Origin: Cryobacterium ruanii
GTDB taxonomy: Bacteria > Actinomycetota > Actinomycetes > Actinomycetales > Microbacteriaceae
Reading direction: 5' to 3'
Assembly: GCF_004404055.1 (NCBI RefSeq)
Contig: NZ_SOHK01000007.1
Coordinates: 163,587 to 227,586, forward strand
Length of the DNA: 64,000 nt
The position numbers were made by a program, and so were the translations under genes. This document shows positions 25,505-34,032 of this stretch, piece after piece (the first letter of the stretch is position 1; each line of letters begins with the position of its first letter). Under the pieces are notes generated by a model. It was not told the DNA's origin. It searched no databases and saw nothing but the letters and a program-made list of their open reading frames with translations.

Positions 25505-26440
25505 GTGGCTAACGGTAATGGGTTTCTGGGCGGGCGGCTCCTGGTCGTCGCTTTCGAAGGCTGGAACGATGCCGGCGAGGCTGCGACGGGTGCCGTTCGC
25601 GCGCTCAAGGACCTGCTCGATGTTGAGATGATCTCCGAAGTCGATCCGGAGCTGTACTTCGACTACCAGTTCAACCGGCCGACCGTTTCAACCAACGAGG
25701 ATGGGGTTCGCGCGCTTGGCTGGCCAGGTGCGATCATGTACGGTCCGAAGGCACCCGGAGTGGTCAGCGTTCCGCTTGCCGAGGATGCCCAATTGCGCGT
25801 GAGCGGAACCAATGCGGGCAACATATACCTCCTGATCGGCACGGAGCCGTCGCGCAGCTGGAAGAGTTTTGCCGCGGAGATTCTGGACGCGGCCCTCGCG
25901 GCGGACGTGAGCGGCGTAGTCTTCCTGGGTGCGATGCTCGCCGACGTTCCGCACACCCGTCCCATCTCGATTTTTGTTTCAAGCGACAATGCGCAGGTGC
26001 GCGGCGAACTGCAGATCGAACGCAGCACCTACGAGGGCCCGGTCGGTATTCTCAGCGTGTTGTCGGACGCCGCCGAGACGGTAGGTATCCCTACCCTGTC
26101 AATTTGGGCATCCGTTCCCCACTATGTTCACAACGCACCGTCGCCCAAGGCGATGCTCGCGCTGATCGACAAGCTCGAAGAAGTCATCGACGTGGTGATT
26201 CCCCGGGGCGCCCTGGTGACCGAGGCAGCCGAGTGGGAAACTGGGATCGATGTCCTCGCTGGCGAGGACGAGGAAATGGCCGCCTACATCGCCCAGCTCG
26301 AGCAGGCCCGCGACACGGTCGACTCGCCCGAGGCGAGTGGCGAGGCCATTGCGCAGGAATTCGAGAAGTACCTACGCAAGCGCGGCAGCGACGGTCGGCC
26401 CGACGGCCCCGGTAGCCGGCCAGACGGGCCACGGCACTAG
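25505..26440 (+). CDS. PAC2-family protein
   Basis: PAC2 domain (the fold of eukaryotic proteasome-assembly chaperone 2), beginning GRLLVVAFEGWNDAGEAA and including LLIGTEPSRSWK and VFLGAMLADVPHTRP. The C-terminal 60 residues are acidic and helical, ending in a Gly/Asp/Pro tail. GTG 25505 gives 311 residues; a TTG at 25460 is possible. The actinobacterial members have no established function and occur in species with and without proteasomes. It is divergent from the HAD-trmI unit and convergent with mshC. Confidence 0.85.
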   Translation: MANGNGFLGGRLLVVAFEGWNDAGEAATGAVRALKDLLDVEMISEVDPELYFDYQFNRPTVSTNEDGVRALGWPGAIMYGPKAPGVVSVPLAEDAQLRVSGTNAGNIYLLIGTEPSRSWKSFAAEILDAALAADVSGVVFLGAMLADVPHTRPISIFVSSDNAQVRGELQIERSTYEGPVGILSVLSDAAETVGIPTLSIWASVPHYVHNAPSPKAMLALIDKLEEVIDVVIPRGALVTEAAEWETGIDVLAGEDEEMAAYIAQLEQARDTVDSPEASGEAIAQEFEKYLRKRGSDGRPDGPGSRPDGPRH

Positions 26441-26451
26441 GCGCAGCATGC

Positions 26452-26480
26452 CACCGCAGCCGCAGCGGCAGCGGCAGCGG
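26452..26480. repeat. GCAGCG-type low-complexity tract
   Basis: Imperfect hexamer repeats (CCGCAGCCGCAGCGGCAGCG) fill the gap between the convergent PAC2 and mshC genes. It could be replication slippage; no protein reads through it. Confidence 0.6.
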
Positions 26481-26506
26481 GCAACTTAGCCCCGAGCAGC
26501 CCTGCG

Positions 26507-27799
26507 TTACAGCGCGACGCCGAGCAGCGCGCTGATCGCACCATTGACCAGACCAAGGTCATCGAACTGGGCGTCGACAGCGTCGTCGATGAGCTGCAGG
26601 GCCGTTGGAGTGTCGAGGTCTTGGCGGAGCGCGACGCGGACGGATTCCACGAGCGCGGCGGCCGCACCGGTCTTCTCCGCACGGGTGGCGTCCTCGGCAG
26701 CGGTCACGGCCGCAGCGCCGAAGGCCGCGGACCACACCGACAAACGCACGACGGCTTCGTCTAGAAGCGCTGCGGTCCATTCCCAATCGGTTCGGTAGTG
26801 CCGGGCCAGAAGGGCCAGACGAATCGCACGCGGGTCAAATCCCGAAGCGCGCAGCCTCGAGACCAGTACAAGGTTGCCGAGTGACTTGCTCATTTTCTCG
26901 CCCCGATAGGCGACCATGCCGGTGTGGCTGTAGACGCCGGCAAGCGGATGCCCGGACAGCGCTTGAGCGTGCCCGGCACTCATATCGTGGTGCGGGAAGA
27001 TCAGGTCTGAACCGCCTCCCTGCACGGTGAAGTCGGTGCCGAGTTCTTTGAGGGCGATGACCGAACATTCGATGTGCCACCCGGGTCGTCCGGCGCCCAC
27101 CACTGATTCCCACGCCGGCTCCCCGACCCGCGCAGCCTTCCAGAGCAACGGGTCGAGACGATCGCGTTTGCCTACCCGGTCGGGGTCGCCCCCGCGCTCG
27201 GCGAACAGCCGAAGCATACTGCCGAGGTCGAGGTTGCTTTCATCGCCGAGGGTCCAGTCCGTGCTGGTCTCGGCTGCTTGAATGTCGAAATAAAGGTCAG
27301 CGGCGATGGTTCCGTCAGCACCGGCGATGGCATCATCCGTCGGCACCGTGTAGGCGAACCCGGCAGCCTGCAGGATCGCAACGGCGGCGGCGACCTCGTC
27401 GATGACCTCGGTCACGGCGACGAAATCATTCGGCGGAATGATGCCGAGGGCTTCCATATCGGTGCGAAACAAGTCAACCTGCGATTCGGCCAGTTCCCGC
27501 CAGTCCACGCCGGTTGCGGTGGCCCGCTCCAGAAGTGGGTCGTCGACATCCGTTACGTTCTGGGCGTAGTGCACGCGAAAACCCGCGTCGATCCAAACCC
27601 GCTGCAGGGTGTCGAAGGCCAGGTAGGTGTTGGCGTGGCCGATGTGAGTCGCATCATAGGGCGTGATGCCGCAGACGTAGAGGCGGGCAGCCGCGAGGGG
27701 CTGAGCCAGCACCAGACTGTCGGTTTTGGTGTCGTGGAGCCATGGTGCACTCGACTCACCGGGGACAGAGACTATGTCGGGTCGTTCCCATGCACGCAT
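26507..27799 (-). CDS. mshC: cysteine:GlcN-Ins ligase of mycothiol synthesis
   Basis: ATP-dependent ligation of L-cysteine to 1D-myo-inosityl 2-amino-2-deoxy-glucopyranoside, the third enzymatic step (after MshA and MshB) of mycothiol synthesis. It is a class-I synthetase fold derived from CysRS. The first motif reads CGITPYDATHIGHA, the form diagnostic of MshC, in place of the CysRS CGPTVYD form. The metal ligands continue in WHIECS and FPHHD, and GEKMSKSLGN is the KMSKS loop. At 430 residues it lacks the CysRS anticodon-binding region. A TAGGCT hexamer 6 nt before ATG 27799 indicates a leaderless mRNA. mshA is also in this window, 32 kb away. Confidence 0.94.
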   Translation of the reverse strand: MRAWERPDIVSVPGESSAPWLHDTKTDSLVLAQPLAAARLYVCGITPYDATHIGHANTYLAFDTLQRVWIDAGFRVHYAQNVTDVDDPLLERATATGVDWRELAESQVDLFRTDMEALGIIPPNDFVAVTEVIDEVAAAVAILQAAGFAYTVPTDDAIAGADGTIAADLYFDIQAAETSTDWTLGDESNLDLGSMLRLFAERGGDPDRVGKRDRLDPLLWKAARVGEPAWESVVGAGRPGWHIECSVIALKELGTDFTVQGGGSDLIFPHHDMSAGHAQALSGHPLAGVYSHTGMVAYRGEKMSKSLGNLVLVSRLRASGFDPRAIRLALLARHYRTDWEWTAALLDEAVVRLSVWSAAFGAAAVTAAEDATRAEKTGAAAALVESVRVALRQDLDTPTALQLIDDAVDAQFDDLGLVNGAISALLGVAL

Positions 27800-27805
27800 T
27801 CGACC

Positions 27806-27811
27806 AGCCTA
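27806..27811 (-). promoter_or_regulatory. -10 hexamer of mshC, leaderless
   Basis: TAGGCT on the minus strand, 6 nt before the ATG. No -35 consensus at the expected distance. Confidence 0.6.
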
Positions 27812-27860
27812 TCCTCGCCATGGCGATCCATTTGCCGGGGGTCGTCGCCGCGCGAGCCGG

Positions 27861-28724
27861 CTAAGCGGAGATGACGTTCGTACCGAGGAGCACGAACAGC
27901 ACGATGCCCAGCACGATGCGATAGATCACGAACGGGAGAAAACTTCGCTTGGAAATGTAGTTCATGAAAAAAGCGATCACGGCGAGAGCGACGAGGAACG
28001 CGATGATCGTTGCCACGAGTATTTCGAGCGGGCCAAAGATCTCGGGGGTGCAGGTGGTCGCGCCGATCAGACAGGGCTCGGCAATGGACTTGTAGACCTG
28101 GAAAAAGCCGCTCCCGAGAACGGCGGGAATTGCCAGCAGGAAGGCGTAGCGAGCGGCCGCTGCCCGCTCGTAGCCGAGGAACAGTCCAGCGGTGATGGTG
28201 CCGCCCGACCTGGACACGCCGGGGATCAGGGCGAGCGCCTGCGCGAACCCGTAAATCGCACCGTGGCCGACGGTGATGTCCTGCACTTTGCGCCGTTTCG
28301 CGCCGACGTAGTCGGCAATGCCGAGCAGGACACCAAAAACGATCAACATGGTGGCGGTGATCCAAAGCGAGCGCAGCACGGTTTCGATCTGGTTCTGGAA
28401 CAGCAAACCGAGAATGATGATGGGCAGCGAGCCCAGAATGATCAGCCAGCCCAGTCGGGCATCCGGGTCCGCACGAGGGACTCGGCCGCTAAGCGATCTG
28501 GCCCACTGCCCGATGATGCGCACGATATCGCGCCAGAAGAATATGACGACGGCCGCCTCGGTGCCGATCTGGGTGATGGCCGTGAAACGAGCCCCGGGGT
28601 CTTCACCGGTGCCGAGAAACTGGCCGACGATGGCGATGTGGGCACTCGATGACACAGGAAGGAACTCGGTCAGCCCCTGGACCAGACCCAGGATGATCGC
28701 ATTCAGAATGTCCACACGCTTCAC
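27861..28724 (-). CDS. uppP: undecaprenyl-diphosphatase
   Basis: BacA-type membrane phosphatase that recycles undecaprenyl diphosphate to the lipid carrier used for peptidoglycan. Motif 1 [12 protein letters not shown] and motif 2 PGVSRSGGT, which form the active site, are intact, and eight or so membrane helices are predicted by eye. 287 residues is normal. GTG 28724 is used; a second GTG three codons later is possible. It is upstream of mshC on the same strand (61-bp gap), but mshC has its own promoter. Confidence 0.94.
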   Translation of the reverse strand: MKRVDILNAIILGLVQGLTEFLPVSSSAHIAIVGQFLGTGEDPGARFTAITQIGTEAAVVIFFWRDIVRIIGQWARSLSGRVPRADPDARLGWLIILGSLPIIILGLLFQNQIETVLRSLWITATMLIVFGVLLGIADYVGAKRRKVQDITVGHGAIYGFAQALALIPGVSRSGGTITAGLFLGYERAAAARYAFLLAIPAVLGSGFFQVYKSIAEPCLIGATTCTPEIFGPLEILVATIIAFLVALAVIAFFMNYISKRSFLPFVIYRIVLGIVLFVLLGTNVISA

Positions 28725-28789
28725 TTTCTCGGGTATGTCAGACGGCGTAGGTTCCCGAACCCAACTGGGCCGAGCGGCGGTTCACGACG

Positions 28790-30157
28790 TCAATAGTTTG
28801 ACAGCAGGTCGGTCAAAACCTGCCTGCCAAACACTAGTGCGTCCAGCGGCACTCGCTCGTCCACACCGTGAAACATTGCGGGGAAGTCCAAGTCGGCCGG
28901 GAGCCGAAGGGGTGCAAAACCGTATCCCTTGATGCCGAGGGTACTGAGCGCTTTATTGTCGGTTCCTGCGGACAGCAGGTAGGGCAACACCGGTGCGCCA
29001 GGGTCGTGGCGTTCCAGGGTGCTCACGACAGCTTCGATCAGCGGTCCGCTGAATTCGGTCTCCAGACCGATATCGCGATGCATCGTGACGATCTCGATGT
29101 CGGCGCCGACAATCTCTTGAATCTGCGAGAGCACAAGGTCTTCCTCCCCCGGCAGGGAACGGATGTCGATGAGAGCCTCGGCCATGTCCGGTATGACGTT
29201 GTGCTTATAACCGGCGGCCAGCCCCGTCGGATTGGCCGTCGTGCGCAGGCTGGCCTGGATGAACCCGGCGGCGGTGCCTGTCGCGAGGGCGAGCTCATCG
29301 GGGCCGACTCGCTGCGGATCGACGTCGAGGATGCGGGCGATTTCACCGAGCAGCTGCACGGTCGTATCGGTCAGGCGGATCGGCCAGTCGTGGCGCCCCA
29401 GCTTGGCCACGGCCTCGGCGAGCCGGGTGATTGCGTTGTTCGGGTGCATGCGTGAGCCGTGACCCGCGTCCCCGCGGGCGACGAGCTTGACCCAGATCAG
29501 CGCCTTCTCGCCGGTTTGCAGTAGGTAGGCACGCTTGCCGCCGAGCGTGATCGAATACCCGCCGACCTCGCTGATCGCTTCGGTTGCGCCGTCGAACAGG
29601 TGCGGGTGCTCGTTGACAAGAAAATGCGAGCCCAGTACGCCGCCAGCCTCCTCGTCGGCGAAAAACGCGATGACGAGATCGCGTTCCGGCGCACCCTGGG
29701 CGCTGATCACGTCCTGCAGGGACGCGAGAATCATGGCATCCATGTTCTTCATATCGACGGCGCCACGGCCCCAGAGCAGGCCGTTTTTGATGATTCCGGC
29801 GAAGGGGTCGACGCTCCAGTTGGCCGCATCAGCCGGAACGACATCGAGGTGACCGTGCACGACCAGGGCGGGCCGGGAGGAATCGCGCCCCTTCACCCGC
29901 GCCACCACGCTGGTTCGGCCCGGTTCGGAATCGAACAGGTCGGGCGCGAGCCCGAGGGCGCGCAGCTTCTCAGCGACGTACTCGGCGGCATCCGTTTCAC
30001 CGTTGGAACGCCCCTCACCGAAGTTGGTGGTGTCGAAACGGATGAGATCACGCGCAATTTCAGCGGTCAGGTCAAGCTTCTGTGGAACATCTGCACGGGA
30101 CGGGCCCATTGAATCAGCGGACTCTGGGGCCTGGGACACGTTCGAAGAGGAAGCCAT
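28790..30157 (-). CDS. M20-family metallopeptidase/dipeptidase
   Basis: Zinc-dependent exopeptidase or amidohydrolase of the M20 family. Metal and catalytic motifs are VHGHLDVVPAD, LWGRGAVDMKNMDA, FFADEEAGGVLGSHF, and a late His in the AMFHGVDERVPLDALVFG region (read as two short motifs). A dimerisation domain with GSRMHPNNAI separates the two halves of the catalytic domain. 455 residues; no signal peptide. TAGCGT lies 6 nt before ATG 30157, so the message is probably leaderless; the in-frame TTG at 30163 is ruled out by that. Confidence 0.9.
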   Translation of the reverse strand: MASSSNVSQAPESADSMGPSRADVPQKLDLTAEIARDLIRFDTTNFGEGRSNGETDAAEYVAEKLRALGLAPDLFDSEPGRTSVVARVKGRDSSRPALVVHGHLDVVPADAANWSVDPFAGIIKNGLLWGRGAVDMKNMDAMILASLQDVISAQGAPERDLVIAFFADEEAGGVLGSHFLVNEHPHLFDGATEAISEVGGYSITLGGKRAYLLQTGEKALIWVKLVARGDAGHGSRMHPNNAITRLAEAVAKLGRHDWPIRLTDTTVQLLGEIARILDVDPQRVGPDELALATGTAAGFIQASLRTTANPTGLAAGYKHNVIPDMAEALIDIRSLPGEEDLVLSQIQEIVGADIEIVTMHRDIGLETEFSGPLIEAVVSTLERHDPGAPVLPYLLSAGTDNKALSTLGIKGYGFAPLRLPADLDFPAMFHGVDERVPLDALVFGRQVLTDLLSNY

Positions 30158-30163
30158 GATCAA

Positions 30164-30169
30164 ACGCTA
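30164..30169 (-). promoter_or_regulatory. -10 hexamer of the M20 peptidase, leaderless
   Basis: TAGCGT on the minus strand followed by 6 nt and ATG 30157. Confidence 0.55.
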
Positions 30170-30263
30170 CCGTTCGGTGCTGGGGGCAGTGACACAACAG
30201 GGCTTCTAAAGCGTGCTAAGTTATTACCTCGGCAGCCGGTTCATCCGGAGGCCGTTTCACCCA

Positions 30264-30348
30264 GTCCGGGTGGCGGAATTGGTAGACGCGCTGGCTTGAG
30301 GTGCCAGTGCCCGTTAAGGGCGTGTGGGTTCAATTCCCATCTCGGACA
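30264..30348 (+). tRNA. tRNA-Leu, anticodon GAG
   Basis: Acceptor arm GTCCGGG (30264-30270) pairs with CTCGGAC (30341-30347), one G-U pair, discriminator A. The anticodon stem CTGGC/GCCAG encloses TTGAGGT, anticodon GAG, reading CUC/CUU. A long class-II variable arm (GTGCCCGTTAAGGGCGT region) and a GGTTCAATTCC T-arm confirm a leucine tRNA. CCA is not encoded. Confidence 0.95.
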
Positions 30349-30394
30349 CGGAGATTTCTTTCGGGAAATCAACGAGGACTGGTTGAGACAGTTC

Positions 30395-30425
30395 ACAAGG
30401 CCGGATCCATTGGATCCGGCCTTGT
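30395..30425. terminator. perfect 14-bp hairpin after tRNA-Leu
   Basis: Arms ACAAGGCCGGATCC and GGATCCGGCCTTGT enclose the loop ATT. It lies 47 nt after the tRNA and 32 nt beyond the end of the convergent ABC permease, so it can terminate both. There is no long T-tract. Confidence 0.7.
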
Positions 30426-30456
30426 CTCGTTAAGCGCCTTTGCCGCAGGCTGGAAA

Positions 30457-31329
30457 TCAGGACAAAATGTCCTTGGTCACGAACCGGCTGTAGGCCAATG
30501 ACCCGAAAACAGCCGCGTAGCACACCTGTACGACCGCGTTCTGGCCGAACGAACCGAGGTCGAGGGGTTGCCGGAGCAGGTCCGCGAAGCCGAGCCAGTA
30601 GTGGCTGAACAGCCACGGGTGCAGCCAGGACAGCTGCGGAATGATATCGAGGATCTGGGCGACGACCGAGACCACGATCGTCGCCGCCATGGCCCCCACC
30701 GGAACGTCCGTGAGGGTGGAGATGAACAGCCCGATCATGGACAGCCCCAGCAGCGAGACGGTGACGTAGGCGGCAACGAGCAGGGAGCGCAACAGCGACT
30801 CGGTCACGCTGACGGTGTCTCCGGATAACAGCGTGACCGGGCCGACCGGGAAGAGAGCTGCCCCGATGAGCGCTCCGGACACGGTAAGCGTCAAAGACGC
30901 TACAAGACAGAACAGGGCCGCACCCGTGTACTTGACCAGCAACAGCCGCACCCGGCCAGCCGGCGCCACTAGGAGGTAGCGCAGGGTGCCAAGGCCGGCT
31001 TCACCGGCGATCGTGTCTCCGGCGACCACACCAATGGTGAGCGGTAGAAAGAGGGGAATGGCGACGACCATCGCGGTGAAGCCGACGAACAGTCCGTTCT
31101 GGGACACTCGATCGAGAAAGGGCGGCCCCTCCCCCGGGTCCAGTGTCGAAGACGACAACCGCACCGCGACGGCAAGGAGGATGGGGATGAGCGCCAGGGC
31201 GACGAGCATGGCCCAGGTGCGGCGGCGGCGAAACAGCACCATGATCTCGGATCCGAGCAGGTCCCAGCCAACCCCGCGGTGTGTAGGGTTAACATCGTTC
31301 TCCGGTGGAGGAACGTCACTGGACGACAT
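30457..31329 (-). CDS. ABC-2 type exporter permease
   Basis: Integral membrane subunit with six predicted helices: the first after the basic LFRRRRTWAM (about residues 38-55), a cluster through the middle, and the last near WLHPWLFSHYWLGF. 290 residues. Its start overlaps the 3' end of the ATPase gene by 14 bp, so they form one exporter. Substrate unknown; the preceding LolA-like protein suggests a lipoprotein, lipid or envelope-stress role, which is only contextual. Confidence 0.88.
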   Translation of the reverse strand: MSSSDVPPPENDVNPTHRGVGWDLLGSEIMVLFRRRRTWAMLVALALIPILLAVAVRLSSSTLDPGEGPPFLDRVSQNGLFVGFTAMVVAIPLFLPLTIGVVAGDTIAGEAGLGTLRYLLVAPAGRVRLLLVKYTGAALFCLVASLTLTVSGALIGAALFPVGPVTLLSGDTVSVTESLLRSLLVAAYVTVSLLGLSMIGLFISTLTDVPVGAMAATIVVSVVAQILDIIPQLSWLHPWLFSHYWLGFADLLRQPLDLGSFGQNAVVQVCYAAVFGSLAYSRFVTKDILS

Positions 31330-32284
31330 CGAAACCCTCCCCCGTCAAGGCAACGAAGCGTTCTTCGAGGCTCGGCTCCTCGATAATGAAGCCGCGAATG
31401 CGCACCCCACCGGCCACGAGCGCCGTCACGATGGCCTCGGGCTGCCAGTGGGTGCCGCGAAGCAGCGCGACTACGTCCGGGTCAGCACGATCGTTCTGAG
31501 TCTGTGTCGGGTCCAGCCCAAGGTGGGTGAGCACGCGGACCGCGCTCTGGGTATCAGGTGTGCGCACGCGCACCCGCGTGTCGCCGACCTGTCGCAGCGC
31601 GGCCAGTGTGCCCTGGGCCACGATGCTGCCAGCACTCATCACGGCAGCATGGGTGCAGATCTGTTCGACCTCGGCGAGCAGATGGCTGGAGACGAACACG
31701 GTCGTTCCCTCAGCGGCCAGGGAACGCACGAGGTTGCGAACTTCCCTGGTGCCTTGGGGATCGAGGCCGTTCGTGGGCTCATCGAGGACCAGCAGTTCCC
31801 GTGGGAGCAGCAGCGCATTGGCGATGCCGAGCCGCTGCTTCATGCCGAGGGAATACGCGTGCACCTTCTTGTCGGCCGCGTGCGAGAGTCCCACCCGTTC
31901 GAGGGCGAGCTGCACCCGGGCAGCGCGGGTGCCGCCCGGAGCGTGTCGGTCGGCGGTGTCGAGCCGACGCAGGTTGGCCGCACCGGAGAGAAAAGGATAG
32001 AACGCCGGTCCTTCGACGAGGGCACCGACCCGGGGCAGCACATCGTGCAATCGGGCAGGCATGCGCCGACCGAGCACGTTGATGGAGCCGCTCGTCGCTT
32101 GGGTGAGGGCGAGAAGCATGCGAATGCTCGTGGTCTTCCCTGAACCGTTAGGACCGAGAAACCCGAAGACGGAGCCGCGGGGAACCGCAAGGTCGATGCC
32201 GTTCACAGCGGTTTGCCTGCCGAACCGTTTGGTGAGACCCCGGCTTTCGATCGCGAGATCCTCCTCCGGGGTAACGCCGATCAC
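31316..32284 (-). CDS. ABC exporter ATP-binding protein
   Basis: Nucleotide-binding subunit partnering the downstream permease. Walker A LGPNGSGKTTS, signature YSLGMKQRLG, Walker B LLVLDEPTNGLDPQG, and the H-loop SSHLLAE are intact. The C-terminal ~80 residues form the extra domain common in DrrA/CcmA-type drug or lipid exporter ATPases. GTG 32284 (322 residues) is placed just before the conserved start; the longer frame would run into the upstream gene. 43 bp separate it from the LolA-like gene. Confidence 0.9.
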   Translation of the reverse strand: MIGVTPEEDLAIESRGLTKRFGRQTAVNGIDLAVPRGSVFGFLGPNGSGKTTSIRMLLALTQATSGSINVLGRRMPARLHDVLPRVGALVEGPAFYPFLSGAANLRRLDTADRHAPGGTRAARVQLALERVGLSHAADKKVHAYSLGMKQRLGIANALLLPRELLVLDEPTNGLDPQGTREVRNLVRSLAAEGTTVFVSSHLLAEVEQICTHAAVMSAGSIVAQGTLAALRQVGDTRVRVRTPDTQSAVRVLTHLGLDPTQTQNDRADPDVVALLRGTHWQPEAIVTALVAGGVRIRGFIIEEPSLEERFVALTGEGFDVVQ

Positions 32285-32327
32285 AGCGTAGGGCGCGGCA
32301 GTGCTACCGCCAGCACGGCTTGGGACA

Positions 32328-33461
32328 TTACTCGGCGGCTGTCTGGAGCTGGGCGAGCGGAACCGCGCCGGCGAAAACACGACCGTCGCTGGCAAGAAAA
32401 ACCGTGAGGAGCGACGTGGTCAGAGCGCGGCCACCATCGACGGCCGTCGTCAGTTGGTCAATCAGGGGGTTGTCACCCAGTTTCGCCGGTACCGCCGTAG
32501 CGGGCACTTCGATAATGGCAGACCACCCCGTTCCCGTGACGACAGGCGCCTCGCCCGCTGCTGCGCTGTGATCAGCCGCGTGGTCACCGGCAGTGTCGTC
32601 GGACAAGTCAGGCATGACCTGCTCGTTTACCGTGGCACCTGCCGGCGGCACAAAATTGAACAATGCCGCATTTGGAGCCGCGAAATCGATGGCGGTGAAG
32701 CCGACCTGGAATGCCGGCGCAGACTGTCCCTGGGCCAGCACTGTCACCTGCAACGGTAGGCCTGTCTCCGAGTCCACTGCGATCGACACGGATGCGACGA
32801 GGGTGTCCGTTACTTTGGGAGTAAGCACCAGCTGGTAGACGCTGCGACCGGCGACACGGGCGTCGGTGCCGACCGAGACCGCCGTACTCGGGTCGAGTTC
32901 GCCCAGGAAGCGCTCGGCGAGCTGGGCCGGCGTCGACAGGTCAGCGGGCAACTGCGACTGCAACTCGGCGAATTTCGCTTCGGCCGTAGCGGCGAGGTCG
33001 GCCGGAAGAGTCAGGTGAGTCGCCGCGTTGCTGTTCGAATCGTACAGCCAGACGTCGCTGCCGTTGTGGATCACATCACGCTCGGCCATGCGGTCCTTGA
33101 CCTGCACACGGGACTGGGTCTCGCCTCCGACGTATACCCGGAATTCGTGCGATCCGCTGAGCAGTTCCAACACCGTGGACAGCGCCCCGGCCGACCCTTC
33201 ACCGGACGATGCTTGGCCGGGGGCGACATTGCTCATGCCCGCGCTGAGGTCCACCGATGGTAGGCCCAGATCGGATGATTGGGCGACCGTGCCGGCGAAG
33301 GCCGAAGCTGTGCTGTCGTTGACGAGGAGTAGAACCTGTTGCGGAGTTTTATCGGGCAGATCGACGGCAGCACCGGCTTGGAGCGGCACGGCCACTACCG
33401 CACAGACAACGACCGCCGGTACGACGAGGGCGGGGAGCCAACGGAGAGAAATGTGCGACAT
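32328..33461 (-). CDS. LolA-like secreted/envelope protein
   Basis: Protein with an N-terminal signal peptide (WLPALVVPAVVVCAVVAVPLQAG region, cleavage after AGA) and no lipobox. The body resembles the LolA/DUF2092 fold: FRVYVGGETQSRVQV, WLYDSNSNAATHL, and GLPLQVTVLAQGQ match strands of the half-barrel that binds acyl chains or lipoprotein parts. 377 residues, longer than LolA (about 200) because of C-terminal extra sequence. ATG 33461 is preceded by GAGG. First gene of a unit with an ABC exporter. Confidence 0.75.
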   Translation of the reverse strand: MSHISLRWLPALVVPAVVVCAVVAVPLQAGAAVDLPDKTPQQVLLLVNDSTASAFAGTVAQSSDLGLPSVDLSAGMSNVAPGQASSGEGSAGALSTVLELLSGSHEFRVYVGGETQSRVQVKDRMAERDVIHNGSDVWLYDSNSNAATHLTLPADLAATAEAKFAELQSQLPADLSTPAQLAERFLGELDPSTAVSVGTDARVAGRSVYQLVLTPKVTDTLVASVSIAVDSETGLPLQVTVLAQGQSAPAFQVGFTAIDFAAPNAALFNFVPPAGATVNEQVMPDLSDDTAGDHAADHSAAAGEAPVVTGTGWSAIIEVPATAVPAKLGDNPLIDQLTTAVDGGRALTTSLLTVFLASDGRVFAGAVPLAQLQTAAE

Positions 33462-33558
33462 GATCAACGACCTCGTGCATTCGGATTCATACCGAAATCG
33501 TACGCCCCGAGCATGACGGAAGGCTGGCAGATCAGCGGATTTTCAGGTGCGCGAAAGG

Positions 33559-33939
33559 TCAGACTGGTGCGCTCTGCTCCGGGGCCTCATCGGTGATGCC
33601 GATGAACTGGCTGCCAATGCCGTCACACTCGGTGCGCCCGAATCCAGCGGCCGGTTCTGGCAATTCGTCGAAGCCATGGTTGGAGCAACTGATGTAGGTG
33701 AACGTCGGCCACCACTTCTTCGGGCGAACGGATTCGGTGTAACCGCAGATCGTGCAGGTCAACTGCACCCAGACGGGCTTTTTGCCGGTGCGATTGGCGC
33801 GCGACTGCACCAGCCAGACCGGCGGTTCGGCCTCGAGCTTGGCGAGCTGCCCTTCACTGAGGCGCGAAGGAATACCGTGGCGTGCCGCCATTTCCAGCGG
33901 AATGTCCAGGCGTAATGCTATTTCTCGTCGCGTAATCAT
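33559..33939 (-). CDS. conserved hypothetical, possible zinc protein
   Basis: Not recognised. Residues 1-20 look like a short helix-turn-helix (TRREIALRLDIPLEMAARHG), followed by EPPVWLVQSRANR, then CTICGY (Cys pair) and SCSNHGFDELP with a third Cys and His, consistent with a small zinc-binding fold. 126 residues from ATG 33939. TATCGT lies 8 nt upstream, close to the leaderless spacing. It is divergent from the HAD gene at 34033. Confidence 0.65.
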   Translation of the reverse strand: MITRREIALRLDIPLEMAARHGIPSRLSEGQLAKLEAEPPVWLVQSRANRTGKKPVWVQLTCTICGYTESVRPKKWWPTFTYISCSNHGFDELPEPAAGFGRTECDGIGSQFIGITDEAPEQSAPV

Positions 33940-34032
33940 CTCAGTCAACGATAGGCGCTCGGCCAAGCGGGCGCAGCATCCTCTTGTCGGCGAGCCCCGA
34001 CGCGGCAACGGCAGCTGTGGGAGACTACAGGC

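Noticed and set aside
26452..26480. GCAGCG repeats as a CRISPR or VNTR
   Set aside because: Units are 6 bp and imperfect, without spacers, in under 30 bp.
27726..28652. 308-codon frame opposite uppP and the mshC start
   Set aside because: Runs against two well-supported genes and has no recognisable motif.
30264..30348. tRNA-Leu as a possible integration site
   Set aside because: No integrase, no second copy of the tRNA 3' end nearby, and housekeeping genes on both sides.
30986..32143. 385-codon frame opposite the ABC exporter genes
   Set aside because: Shadow frame; the other strand has Walker A, signature and Walker B motifs.
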